Below are positions 11,158 through 23,584 of a stretch of 64,000 nt of DNA, in pieces. Source of the stretch: Dipteris shenzhenensis (lineage: Eukaryota; Polypodiophyta; Polypodiopsida; Gleicheniales); assembly GCA_047967505.1 (NCBI GenBank), contig CM106541.1, one strand, 5' to 3'. Position numbers and translations under genes: made by a program. Under the pieces are notes generated by a model. It saw nothing but the letters and a program-made list of their open reading frames with translations, ran no database searches and was not told the origin of the DNA. Each line of letters starts with the position of its first letter. The stretch's first letter is position 1.

Positions 11158-12619
11158 CATGCATGTGCTTTTTATGACAATGTTGGATTGGAACTCATTG
11201 TTAAACCTTAACATTGACTTATTGCTATTAAAAGTCCGATAATCCTTGACATGCGAGGAGGTCAAAAGCCTTAAGATAGGTTTTAAGGCTCATGTTACAT
11301 AATGGAAGCCTGAGCATCATGATTGATGATACTTGAATATGGATTCATAATGTATTAATGGGAGTATTTGAATGATAATAAAATTATTTGTCTACAATAG
11401 GGGATTAGCTTAAGAGTGCTAATGAGAGTATATGATGTTCATGTTAAAAATACATGAATTTAATACTTGCAAATTAAAAGGGACTTTGCATGGAAGTGCT
11501 CACCTGGATACATAACAATGCGTGAAGACAAATCAACTAGGTTAGCTTGAGCACAAAAATGGTATATAAGCCTCCCTTACATGCCATGGTGACTTAGACT
11601 ATAGCTGGGATACTGTGCGATTCTTGTACTTTTGGCTTTCTTTGCCCATAGCCACAATTGATAGTCTTCTGATACTATAGATAAATGCTAGTAGTCTTAT
11701 CTGTCCTTAAGCACAATCAATCAACAAGCATTTGTTGGACTATTACATAGATTCACGTGCGTCTAGTGAGCTTATCCAATCATAAGCCTGCAGGTCAATT
11801 ACAAAGCATCAGCAACTTAGTAGTGGACTGCTAGCATATCAACGCCATGAACTACTGGAGTTTGAGTACACACACTTTGTGAGTTTGAGAACACACAGAT
11901 TGGCCACCAAAATCTTCAATAGACAAAGATACTACATAAGTCTCCAAAATAGGAGTATGCTTCTACACCATAGAATCAAAAAAAGTGCATGATCACAAGT
12001 GTGGATGCCTCGTATCCATCTTTTTATGTTATAGGGAATAATCAGGATACAATACTATAGTTTTGATGGATGATTTGTAGCCAATTACTTGTTTTCCAGA
12101 AATATGATGATCTCATGATCTTATAGTCTCATGATCAACCATCAATTATAATTGCTATTTGGCCTCTAGTGAAGCTTTATAAGGGCTAGTTGGTGATTAA
12201 ATCTGATGCCTTGGCAACAAGTATGCTTACTATAATCAGATTTTGGACCCTTGGTTGGGGCACTCAAGACAGTAAGTGGTAACTACTCTCTCAAGTAGCA
12301 TGAATTTTTACACTATTGATAGAGTAGAATACTCAATGCTTTACACCACTTTAGGCATGATAATAGTGAGTAAAATGGCAATGTAGTTCCTAGACACATA
12401 CCTTTTTTTTTTGTGTATTTAGATGAACGACATTTTCTTGTTCCACAAATGGACAATAATTAGGGATTTGCTTAGGATCCCAACTGTGAGGTAGGGCCTT
12501 GCCTTGTTGTGTCATATTCCAAGGTATGATGATTTTTTCATATACCCTACATTAGGCATACTATTGTCATGCTCCTATAGACATAAATCAATACTACTGG
12601 ATTTATATTGCTATATGAT
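11158..12619. other. No recognisable gene; unique-looking AT-moderate DNA
   Basis: I see no coding region, RNA gene or repeat with a visible partner in the window. It ends at the target duplication of Copia-2. Confidence 0.5.
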
Positions 12620-12624
12620 AGTGA

Positions 12625-12922
12625 TGTTGAGATATCAAGCTCTACCCCCGATATATCTCCTGGATGACTATCATTTATGTCACCGCCTATGTTAGTTGTA
12701 CTCGTGGTGTAGTTAGACTACCACGTATGTTTTTGGTTTGGGTTCACATATGAACCACGTATTCTAGGTTTTGACATATAGGGTATTTCCCTATTCTATT
12801 GTATTGTTGTTGTGTGCAAAAGTGAAGAAAGACTTCACCCTCCAACCTTGTGTCCTCTCTCTTTTGTGTGTTGTGAAGAAAGCTGCACTTGAGTCTCCTA
12901 TCTCTCTCCCTAATTCTTTACA
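12625..12922 (+). repeat. 5' LTR of Copia-2 (298 bp)
   Basis: It begins TGTTGAGATATC and ends TTCTTTACA directly before the primer site. Apart from two substitutions it equals 17817-18114. It should hold the promoter and polyadenylation signals; I cannot place the TATA box with confidence. Confidence 0.96.
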
Positions 12923-12938
12923 TGGTATCAGAGCCTTG
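12923..12938 (+). other. Primer binding site of Copia-2 (tRNA-Met type)
   Basis: TGGTATCAGAGCCTTG abuts the LTR end. It is the initiator-Met tRNA complement used by most plant Copia elements. Confidence 0.93.
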
Positions 12939-13500
12939 TTCGTGGTAAGGAGCTCAAGAAAGCAAGCCAAGTTTGTGGTGTCCTGGTAAGAGGACCAGTG
13001 TTGCTTTCCTATTTCGAGTTTGGGAGCAAATCTCTGCAGGTAGCACAGCCAGAAGTGCAGGAGTGCACTGTTTCAGATTGAGAAGCCCTTCGCGGTGTGG
13101 CGAGAGCGCAGTATATGCTGCGGGTTAGGGCAAAGCCCTTGGTGACTTTATTTTTTTGATTTGAGGCCGTTTCGGGGCCCGTTTTGAAGGTGGAAGTTCT
13201 TCGCAGGCACTCAGAAAAAGGCCCTGTTTTTCGCTGTGCGACCACTGTGCGGCTAGTCGGTGGAAAGGTGCCACAGAAATTGCATCGTATGCCTGTGTGC
13301 AGAGATATTGGGAGTTGCAGATTCATGCCTGCTGCCTGTTGATGCAAAATCGTCACTAGGAAGTGACTGTGTGGTGAAATACCACTTTCGTCAGTGTTGC
13401 GGATCTGCCCCTGTGAGGCTGTTTGCAGAAGTTTTGCTATTTGCCCTTGTGAGGCATTTGCTGTGTTTACAGGTTGCTGTTGCAATTCGTGATTTGTAAA
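12939..13500 (+). other. Untranslated leader of Copia-2
   Basis: About 560 bp lie between the primer site and the gag ATG at 13501. No conserved coding is seen. A minus-strand frame at 13009-13689 overlaps gag and is a shadow. Confidence 0.7.
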
Positions 13501-16500
13501 ATGTCTGAGAATTTGTCTACCATTGTCAGTGAGAAGCTTGACAAGAACAACTTCCAAGCATGGAAGTTCAGGATGACAAACTTCCTTATGGGAAAGGGAG
13601 TTTGGGAGTACATCAGTGGTGAAACTGCAGAACCAGTGTTGGGTGCTGCTCCCACTCCTGCTGAATTGAAGGCCTTTAAAGAATGGCATGAAAAAGCCAG
13701 AAAATGCTTGTATTGGCTGTCTGTTAGCATTTCAGATTCTATGATTGTGCATATACAGGGTGTAGAGACACCTAAGGAGGCATGGGATACATTGGTGAAG
13801 CTGTATAGCACAAATACCAAAGCACGAAAGATGCAGCTAAAGCAGGAGTTGCACAATGTGCAAAGGAAAAATATGAATATAAATGAGTATTCTTTGAAGG
13901 TGAAAGGCCTTGCAGATTCTCTTGCCTCCATTGGAGCACCTGTTGATGATGAGGACTTAGTGTCCGTGACCTTGAATGGTCTTGGGAAAGATTATGCACA
14001 GTTTCGGACATCCATTGGAGTCCGTGAAACATTTCCTGATTTTCAGGAACTTATTGCTCTCTTGCTGAGTGAAGAGCAAAGGAATGGTGGTTCAGCCACC
14101 TCAACTTCTCAAGAGACTGCTTTCTACTCGAATACAGGTAGAGGCAGGGGTAGAGGAAGAGGCCGTTTTGGTGGCCGTGTAGGAAATCAGAACCAACAGC
14201 AACAACAGGAAAACCAGTCCTATGGAGGAGGACGTGGTAGTTCTAGAGGCAGGGGGAGCCAAAGAGGCCGTGGTTCATGGCAAAGGAACCAGCAAGTAAA
14301 TAGCAGCACAGAATGCTATTATTGTGGAAAGCTTGGACACAAGGAGAATACATGCTATAAAAAACAGAATGACATCAAAAGTGGGAAGTTGCAGCAAAGC
14401 AACTATGCATCATCAAGTGGGCATGGTGACGACAGAAATGAGCACCTTTTTGTGATGCAGCATATGGTTAACTCCATGTCAGGAGATGCTGCAGCTTGCA
14501 ATGATGTTTGGTATGTTGATTCACGTGCCTCTAACCACATGACCAGTCATGGTGAGTGGTTTCATGATGTTAGAAATTTGGATAAGCCAGGTGATGTTGA
14601 AACAGGTGATGATACTGCGCACCCAATTACGCAGGTTGGTAAAGTGCCATTGGCTATGCAGGATGGCAAAACGAAGTACTTGGTAGATGTACTTCATGTT
14701 CCAAAAATCACTAAGAACCTGGTTTCAGTTGGCCAGATGGTTGAGCAAGGTCTGCAGGTTAGATTTAATCCTGATGGATGCTTCGTTGAGGACTTGAAAA
14801 ATAAGTGCCGCTTGGTTGCAAAAGGCAACAAAAATAGCAGAATGTTCACCTTGGATGTTAATATGCCTGAGGTGAAAGCCGCTATGTTTGCGCATGGGAG
14901 AGGTGTCATTGCAGATATTGAGATATGGCACAAGCGCATTGGGCACGTGAATATACAAAGGCTGAAATCTATGCAAACGAAAAACATTGTTGCAGGTTTG
15001 CCTAAATTCAGAGTTGAGGGAATGCAAAAGGTATGTGAAGCATGCCAAATGGGTAAGCAGGCCAGACATGCATTTCCCAAAAATGCTAAGGTGAGCAGAA
15101 GACCTTTGGAAGTGATCCATTCAGATGTTTGGACAACCAAAGCTGCTTCTATTGGTGGATGCCATTATTATGTGACGTTTATTGATGACTACACTAGGAA
15201 GGTGTGGATTTATTTTATGAAGCACAAAAGTGAAGTGTTCAGCCATTTCAAGACTTTTAAGGCCATGGTTGAAAAAGAGAAAGGTGTGCATATTAACGTG
15301 CTAAGATCTGATGGAGGGGGAGAGTACTTTTCAGAAGAATTTTGTGAATATCTGAAAGAACAGGGAATTCAAAGGAAGTACTCATGCAGGTCTACCCCTC
15401 AGCAGAATGGGGTTGCAAAAAGGAAGAACATGCATATTGCAGAAGTAGGACGGGCGATCCTAAATGAGAAAAACATGCCTGATTATTTTTGGGCTGAAGC
15501 AGTAGCAACTGCTGTTTATATTATAAACAGAACCCCCACTGCAGCTGTCCATGGCATGACACCTGAAGAAATGTATACAGGCCAAAAACCAGATATTTCT
15601 CACTTGAAGGTATTTGGTTTCATAGCTTATGTTCATGTTCCTGATGAGAAGAGAACAAAGCTGGATCCAAAGGCAGAAAAATGCATCTTTATTGGATATG
15701 CTCTGCACTAGAAAGGGTATCGCTGTTATAACCCTTCCACCCGCAAAATGCAAGTGAGCAGAGATGTTGTTTTTGATGAAATGAGCAGCTGGTATGCACC
15801 AACTGTTATGGTAGGAGATGCAGATGCAGGAAATGGGAATGCTGCAATAAATCCAGAGTAGCAATCTCAAGCCTTGAGTGGACCCAGAGAGTCCTCTACT
15901 AGTGGATCTAATGCATGGACAGGGAGATTGAGATCTAGTGAATCGTCACATGGCAGTCCTGATAGTGTTGTGCAGGTATCACATAAGGGAAAAGAAAAAG
16001 TGGACCATGCTCCAGTGTTTGATGTGTCTGCTGGTAGCTCTCATGTTGATGGAGAGTCAAGTGGCTCTGAAATGAGCCTTGATGAGGAACTTGGGATTCC
16101 TTCTATTGTTACACCTGGTGCAAGGAAAAGCAGGCATGATTTAAAGACTCCTGCAACTGATCCAGTTGTACAGAGGTCCACTCGTATTAAGTATCCAGTT
16201 GACAGGCTGAGATATGATGGGTATACAGCACATCACTATGCTTATATGGTCAAGGTTCTAGAGGAGCCAGAGCCCACATGTTTTGAGGATGCAGCAGGGC
16301 ATAAAAATTGGGAAGCAGCTATGGATGAAGAGATGGCTGCCTTGGATGCAAACCACACTTGGGATTTGATGCCTTTGCCTCATGATAAGAAGGCTATTGG
16401 CTGCAAGTGGGTTTACAAAGTAAAGCACAATGCTGATGGGTCTGTTAGCAGGTACAAGGCAAGATTGGTTGCCAAAGGTTTTGCACAGACATATGGAATT

Positions 16501-17859
16501 GACTATGAGGAAACTTTCAGCCCAGTTGCAAGGATGGCAACCGTGAGAGCAGTAATTGCTATGGCTGCTACAAAGGGATGGTCTTTGCATCAGATGGATG
16601 TGAAAAATGCCTTCTTGCATGGTGATTTGCAGGAAGAGGTTTATATGATGCAGCCAGAAGGTTATGAGGATAATTCACACCCCGATTTTGTATGCAGGAG
16701 GTTGCGCAAAGCCTTGTATGGCTTAAAACAGGCGCCGAGGGCATGGTCAGACAAGATAGGGCAATATCTTGTCACTATTGGATTTCAGATTTCCAATTCA
16801 GATTTTTCACTTTATGTGAAAAGGACAAACAGAGGGATTGTGCTTATAGTCATTTATGTTGATGACTTGATTATTACAGGTGATAGTGATGCAGACATTA
16901 ATGAAGTGAAGCTGCTGTTGAAGCAGAAATTTGAGATGAAGGATTTGGGAGAGCTGCGTTACTTCTTGGGCATTGAGGTTATTAGATCCCCGAGTGGGAT
17001 ATGGCTATTGCAAAGGCAATACGGTTTGGACATGCTGTCCAAATATGGGATGACAGGCTGTAAGCCTATCTCTGTTCCATTGGAGCAGAATGTGAAGCTC
17101 AATGCAGAGACAGGTGAGCTTCTTGAAGATATTACTATGTACAAGCGCATAGTAGGTAGCTTGATTTACATGACTATAACCAGACCAGATTTGAGCTATG
17201 CTGTGGGGCTGGTGAGTCAGTTTATGCAGGCACCGAGGAAGCCACATTTGGATGCGGCTAGGCGCATACTGCGGTATGTGAAGTCCACATTGCATTATGG
17301 ACTGTTTTATGAAGCTGGGTGTGCATTACAGGTACATGGATACACAGATGCTGACTGGGCTGGTAGTGTCTCAGACAGGAGATCTACTAGTGGTTTTATG
17401 TTTTCCCTTGGGAGTGGTGCCATCAGTTGGAGCAGCAAGAAGCAGCCAACAGTTGCCTTGTCGAGCACAGAGGCTGAGTACAGGGGTGCAGCAATGGCTG
17501 CATGTGAGGTAGCTTGGTTATGGAAGCTACTTGCAGATATGGGACAGTCAGTTCATGCAGCAGTTGTCATTCATTGTGACAACATTAGCAGCATCATGCT
17601 TGCTTATAACCCAGTTTATCATGCTAGAACGAAGCACATTGAGGTGCACTATCACTTTGTGAGAGAGAAGGTTCTAGCTGGTGAGATTGATCTTGTCTAT
17701 GTCAGCACTGAGGAGCAGGTGGCTGATATTTTTACGAAGGCATTGGGTACCGAGAAGCTTCGCAGATTTAGGAGCTTGCTTGGTGTACGTGAGATGGATT
17801 TGAGCTTGAGGGGGAGTGTTGAGATATCAAGCTCTACCCCCAATATATCTCCTGGATGA
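13501..17859 (+). pseudogene. Copia-2 gag-pol polyprotein, nearly intact, with two TAG stops
   Basis: The gag starts at ATG 13501 (MSENLSTIVSEKLDKNNF) and contains an arginine/glycine-rich stretch. A CCHC knuckle lies at 14314-14355. The protease motif at 14518 reads DSRASNHM, with Arg at the position normally Gly. The integrase zinc block uses His at 14929 and 14944 and Cys at 15033 and 15042. Its catalytic Asp codons are at 15124 and 15310, but the third position, 35 residues on (15418-15420), is Lys (AAA) instead of Glu. TAG stops interrupt the same frame at 15709-15711 and 15859-15861. RT follows with YVDD at 16855-16866, then RNase H (from about 17330). The frame ends 43 nt inside the 3' LTR at TGA 17857-17859. 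Without the stops it would be one polyprotein of about 1,450 residues, normal for Copia. Confidence 0.93.
17802..17816 (+). other. Polypurine tract of Copia-2
   Basis: The purine-rich GAGCTTGAGGGGGAG directly precedes the TGTTGAGATATC start of the 3' LTR. Confidence 0.85.
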
Positions 17860-18114
17860 CTATCATTTATGTCACCACCTATGTTAGTTGTACTCGTGGT
17901 GTAGTTAGACTACCACGTATGTTTTTGGTTTGGGTTCACATATGAACCACGTATTCTAGGTTTTGACATATAGGGTATTTCCCTATTCTATTGTATTGTT
18001 GTTGTGTGCAAAAGTGAAGAAAGACTTCACCCTCCAACCTTGTGTCCTCTCTCTTTTGTGTGTTGTGAAGAAAGCTGCACTTGAGTCTCCTATCTCTCTC
18101 CCTAATTCTTTACA
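17817..18114 (+). repeat. 3' LTR of Copia-2 (298 bp)
   Basis: Same length as the 5' LTR and the same sequence except for two G-to-A differences in the first 60 bp. It is followed by the second AGTGA target copy. Confidence 0.96.
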
Positions 18115-18119
18115 AGTGA

Positions 18120-19800
18120 ATGGTAGTATATATGGCTGGTGGAAAGATCCTTGGTCTTTATAAGAATCTTGATTATAGCTTCAATGGAGACAAAACATTC
18201 TCCATATCAATCAAGACTAAAATTTATTGTGACCCCCTGCCTGGGGTAATTTGTAGTAATGCCACTATTACACTTTTCTCCACAAAATTGCACTCTCTTA
18301 TTTCATTTGATACTTTATATCAGGAAGAGAGAAATGTCCTTACACAAGACTCTCCTGCACTTGACACTTGGCTCTTAATATCAAGGATATTTTGGTTAAT
18401 CCCCTTATCCCAAGAAGAATACTAGAAGGGACATTTGCACACCAGGTAGACCATAAGTTGTATTCGCTCACCTCCATCTAACAACCCCAAAATTTGAATT
18501 GTTGTGTCATGTTGCCCATGTAACCTCGGCCCATCCTCACACTATGAGAGAGAGATATGCTCGCTCTCTATGAGGGACACACTCAAATTTGGCCAGGTAG
18601 CCCCTCCAAAGCTTTCTCACCTTGGTTGCTTCATCGGTGCTGCTATTGATTTTGGTTTGCTGTAGCAATAGCCTCTAAGTGTAGGTGGGGAAAAATATGA
18701 TGGAGGAATATGACAAGCTCAAATCAGGTGGTGGCCTATGCTGCCTGCGCCGCCTTTTCTTCTTCACCTCTCAGGCATACCATGAGATGTCTCAACTGAG
18801 CTTTCACTTTGAGCTTTCACTCAGAGATGGAACATGAGCAATGGTATGTTGATGCTATCAATGGCATTCCAATAAAAATATTTGGATGCCACGTGCGAGG
18901 TTGTCTTGGGCAACGGTTGATGATCATCGCAAGATAGCAAGTCATCTTGCTCCAAATTCAGCAAAGAGGAGCTCCGTTTGGCCGAGCTAAACCCCATCAC
19001 CTTCGAACAACGACATCAGTCCAACCTGGTGGTGGGATTGACAATGGCCCAAGAACAATCCATGGATGTCAGTTGCTCCGCTCCTTGTGCAAACCAATCC
19101 CAACCACCTTTCAGGCAGTCTGGCACAACTTTATTCTTGCTCAAATGGCATTCATACGATGGAAACAATGACAAGGCAGACCACAAAATAGAAGATGACA
19201 ACCAAAAGTACCAACTTTTGGATGTGAAGATGACCAAATTTTGGTTCTATTGTCAAAGTAGTATACTCCATAGCGTCTGCATTTTTTATTTTGCAGCGTT
19301 GCAAGCCATTAGTTGCTTCCCTAAAATAAAAGATTTCTTCTCCCATCAAATAGGCATGATAGTGCATGCATGAAATTTGGCCAGAAAGCTATGTTAGTGC
19401 AATCGAAAAATGTGATGATGGCATTAGTTTTTTCATCACACTTGGTTATATTGCCTTGGTGCAAGGCAATGCAATCAAGCATAGTCTGTTGCTTCTGTAC
19501 TATAGTTTTTGGGCTTCCCTCAAGTCTTAGGGGGGTCACTCATCATATGTAACCTTATCATGTGAGTTCAAAAGATGGGTTTTTATTAAATCAATTACTT
19601 ACAGATTTATCTATACATAAGGAAGTAATTTAATACCCAAAGGTTAATATATAGAAGGGTGTTTTATATTAAAAATTGTCTAGAAGCTTGCAACATGTGA
19701 CATGGATATTTGTGTAGAGTGGCTTATGTCATGGGACATTTTGAAATGCTACTAATGGCATTTTCCTTTTGAAATGAGTAAGTGCTTCTCTTGCATTTTC
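18120..19800. other. No recognisable gene
   Basis: Mixed-composition DNA. The short frames at 18947-19373 and their antisense counterparts have no domain I recognise, no repeat partner here and no supporting start or splice context. Confidence 0.45.
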
Positions 19801-20042
19801 TTGAATCCTAGAGAATTCTAAAAACCTTTTCTCTCTTTATTGCTCTTTTTGGCCTTTGCATTAGGATGAGATTAGGATATTATGCTTTCTTGAATTCTAG
19901 AGAATTCTAAAAACCTTTTCTCTCTTTATTGCTCTTTTTGGCCTTTGCATTAGGATGAGATTATGATGCTATGATTTTCTCTCTTTATTGCTCTTTTTTG
20001 GCCTTTTCATTAGGATGAGATTAGGATGCTATGCTTTCTTGC
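19801..20042 (+). repeat. 89-bp tandem repeat, about 2.7 copies
   Basis: Units start at 19801 and 19890, and a third 5'-truncated unit starts near 19973. Each has the block 'ttctctctttattgctc' followed by 'ggcctttgcattaggatgag'. Units differ at only a few positions, indicating recent local duplication. Confidence 0.88.
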
Positions 20043-20743
20043 ATACATTGATCTCTAATCTTGATGAACACCATTAATTTTGAATTTATTTTTTGAAGGT
20101 TTTTTATCCCATTACTCTCTTTTTTTTTCTTTCTATCCACAGAGGGATTGCATTGAATCAATGGTAGAGGAGTATTTTTGAAGTTGATGCATCTTATACT
20201 TGATTTTCTTTGGTTCTACTCAGTCTATTTAGCACTGCCTTTGTAAAGATCCTTTAGGCTCTCAAACAATTGATCTATTATTTAAAAAAGGATAGATAGT
20301 GGAGAGCCACTTCTATAATTAAATCCATCGGATAAAACTTTGAGAGTAAAGAAGTATGGTGTTTATTTTTAGATAGCCCTATTCAAAAGGATTCTCCCAC
20401 TTGGAAAATATAGTATCCATATAGCAACAAGGGATCAAAGCAAAAGGAAAATTTTTCATTGAGTGAAAATCCCATTATGCTTGAGGGTTTCTCACACACT
20501 TGTGCCTACAGTTGCAGATTAGCAAGTACCATGAGCATCACAATGACAGTTTGAACTAGAATATGGTAAACATGATTAATTCAAAGTAAATGAAAGAATA
20601 AAACTATTTCTAGGTTAGGAGAACATAAGCCCTTGTGTCTGCTACATTGAGAGCTAAAGAAGGCTCTAATGTATGGTATCTTCAAAGATTAAAGAGGACC
20701 CTTTCTAGCTTCTTAGACCATATCTTTTCTCGAGGTATTATAT
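20043..20743. other. No recognisable gene
   Basis: AT-rich intergenic DNA with a poly-T run near 20120. Nothing else is seen. Confidence 0.45.
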
Positions 20744-20842
20744 ATGCTACACAATGCCTAGAAATGGCATCTTGTTGTTTGCGCCATATGCTACACTCAT
20801 GCTACACAATGCCTAGAAATGGCATCTTGTTGTTTGCGGCAT
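20744..20842 (+). repeat. 55-bp tandem duplication
   Basis: The block starting ATGCTACACAATGCC at 20744 is repeated at 20799 with almost no change. A further 19-bp duplication (gcaataagctatgtgcata) lies at about 20985-21023. Confidence 0.85.
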
Positions 20843-23440
20843 CTAGTGGTGGATTAGTTATCAAAAGGACAATGCTAAAATCTCTCCGAGTTGTCATGGA
20901 TGTGGTTGTACATAGGTGTTAGCATGGCGTTGGAGCAAAGGTCCTAAATGCACTTATATTATAGTCATACATGTAGTGATGAAGCAATAAGCTATGTGCA
21001 TATGCAATAAGCTATGTGCATATATAATTTATATTATTGTCACATATTAGATGCTGATTTTGTGATGAAGGGATGTAGAATACTAGAAGATGTGGCTACT
21101 CGATTGTTTTCTTTGTTGCAATCTATTATGAGTTGCATTCTTCTTGGCAACTTATTTTCCATTACTTTCAGCCTATATCTTCTTGACATAGGTGGAGTGT
21201 ATCAGAGTGTGGTATGACATTAGGGCTGTTTTTTTGGTGATTAATATCTTTCCAAGAGCGTCTCATGGTACAACTTATAGAACATATAGATGACTAGAAT
21301 TCATAACATGGCATGAAGAGAAATCTTGTTTCCGGATTGCAAAGTTCTAGAAATCTATTTAATGGGCCTAATTGTAGTTTTGCACTGTTTTGCATAGTGT
21401 ATCTCGCACATAATGAGTACCATTTTGTGAGCGTTTTGATGAGAATTTGTAACTCTTGTAATCTAGATGATATGAGAGTGATTCGAGCACCTATATTTTT
21501 CATTTTCTAAGTAAAAAATTCACATGCATAAAACCAATTCACATTAAATTTCATAAATTGGCATTAAGGTATTGGCACTTCTGCTTAACAGAAGCTGACA
21601 TAAGCTATTCTGATTAACATAATGTATAGTAATAATGAAACCTAGCATAATTTAACAAGAAGTAGCTAACCCAATGTACAAAAGATTGAGGGGGGCACAA
21701 GGAAACCCGTTGAGCCACCTCCCTTTCACCATAGCTAGGAATCTTGGCTCAACCTTGGTGGACGGCAAGGCAATCACATGGCTAGGCAAGTTGAAGCAAT
21801 GGATGAGCAGAGGTCGATGTAGGGGGGAGAGCAAATGCTCTTTAAGAGGGCTACTACTGCCATGAGGCAAGGGGAGGCACAAGGTATTGCTACCAAGACT
21901 GGGAGAGAGTGGGACAAAGAAGGCCAAGGGGCATCCACCATGGTTATATGCCTGTGAAAGGGAAAATTAATTTTCACAAATATTTGGTGTGCATGGAAAC
22001 TATGGAAAATATGCATTGGTCCACATGTACTTTTGGCCATCAATCAATTATTGCCTTGTCAAGATTTTTAATTCTTGACATTGATTCCACCCATTACAAG
22101 ATATGGATCTTATGGGGTGGAATCTACATTTGCTAAATGCCTATATCTCCATCCTCTTCCCTCTATCATCTCTACACCAATGACAATGCGACTCGTTTTC
22201 ATAACCTATTTGCCATTATCGGTCACAAATTTTCATTTCTTTGGCTAGGCCCTAGCACCCATTACTCTACAAGAGACCTTTTGTCTCACCCTACCCTACT
22301 CCTCCCCCTCCTCCTCTTTTGTAGTGTGCCTCATCCCTAACCTGGCATAGAGCAATGATACAAAATTTGATCTGCTCTTGGCTAGAGAGGTAGCCATTGT
22401 TGCAAGGCTCAATGTCACCTCATATTGGAGTTGTGGTGCCTCCATGATGAGCATCACAACTCTGTCTACTAGCTTGAATCATTAGTCATGCCTTCTAATA
22501 GAACACCATTGTAACACATAAAATTAAGCATACTAATCAAAACATCCTAAATGACATGCCAAAATCCCTTGTAAAATTCAACAATGAAGCCATCTTGTTT
22601 TAGAACATTCTCACAAGTCCTCTCCCATTCACTATCAACCATAGGGGAAGAATTGTCAATGATACAATTGCAAAATCAATCCAACCATGATGTCTAGGTT
22701 GTGCAATATTGTGAGAATATTCTTGAAATATGGAATAAAATGATATATGAATAACACGGTTGCAACCTCTCTACAAGCTGTGAAGGTGCAATCTTATCTT
22801 GATCTTACCAAATCTTACTAAATATTACTAAATCTTGCTGCCAAAATTTAATGGCCTTTTAATGGGCTGCCGCTTTTGAAATACCCTCCTAATCCTGTTC
22901 CATCTTCCTCGCCATCTCCTTCTCCCCCATCCTCCACGATCCCCTCTTGCTAAAGCAAGACTCTCTTGACCTCTTCCTCTTTGAATGCTGATGTGGATCT
23001 ATTAAAGGCTACCCCTTCCTTGAGCATTCAATGCTCTACATCTCATTCCTCCTCATTCCATTTTGAAACCCCCCAAGACGAGCCAGGTGAGGCATTGCTG
23101 CATGTTTTTCCAATAAAGGTTTTTCATCATTGGCCTATTCTAATTACTTCTGATAACTCTGACTTTGATGCTTGTATCATCTGCACTAGGCATACCATAG
23201 ACGGAAAGGAGACAACAGGATAGAACGTGAGATAAGGGTTGATCAACCAGAACTTGAAGACGATGAGGGAGGAGAAGATGACACCAATGTACAAGATGCT
23301 CTACCTTCGCAGTCGGCCATTCATCCACTTTTCCATAGTCTAGCATGAACATGAACAAGCAATCAAAAGAAGCAAGCAAACCAGCAAGCCATTCATCTAG
23401 GTACTCGCTCTCTACAATCCTCTCACTCGGTGCTTTCATC
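20843..23440. other. No recognisable gene
   Basis: About 2.6 kb without a supportable coding region. Short frames occur (for example 21674-21865 and 22137-22340), but none shows a domain or codon structure I can defend. Confidence 0.45.
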
Positions 23441-23446
23441 AGGACT

Positions 23447-23584
23447 TTGCAGATTATGGGCCATTCTCTGGAACCCTTAATTCCTCCTCACTTTGGCAAC
23501 TTCACTACCCTGCATGCTTTGGATCTCTCTTTCAACCTCCTCAGTGGAGCTATCCCCTCCTGTGCCAAGTTATTGTCAATGTTT
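23447..23584 (+). pseudogene. Fragment of a leucine-rich-repeat (receptor-like) gene
   Basis: A short open stretch encodes LIPPHFGNFTTLHALDLSFN followed by LLSGAIPSCAKLLSM. This fits the plant extracellular leucine-rich repeat LxxLxLSxNxLSGxIP, with about one and a half repeats. Plant receptor kinases and receptor-like proteins carry many such units. No signal peptide, further repeats, membrane segment or kinase is found nearby, so it is at most a relic. A chance match is possible, because only about 45 residues resemble the family. Confidence 0.4.

Larger units (their letters stand above)
12620..18119 (+). mobile_element. Copia-2: full-length Ty1/Copia retrotransposon with target duplication
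   Basis: The element spans 12625-18114 (5,490 bp), flanked by the direct repeat AGTGA (12620-12624 and 18115-18119). It has two 298-bp LTRs, a Met-tRNA primer site, one long gag-pol frame and a polypurine tract, all in order. The LTRs differ at two positions only, both CG in the 5' copy and CA in the 3' copy, so the insertion is young. Despite this the coding region carries two in-frame TAG codons and changes at key protease and integrase residues. It is structurally complete but does not look able to move on its own. Confidence 0.96.

Noticed and set aside
15859-15867. Programmed stop-codon readthrough in Copia-2
   Set aside because: Context only partly resembles known leaky UAG sites, the other TAG has no such context, and catalytic residues elsewhere are also changed, so decay is simpler.
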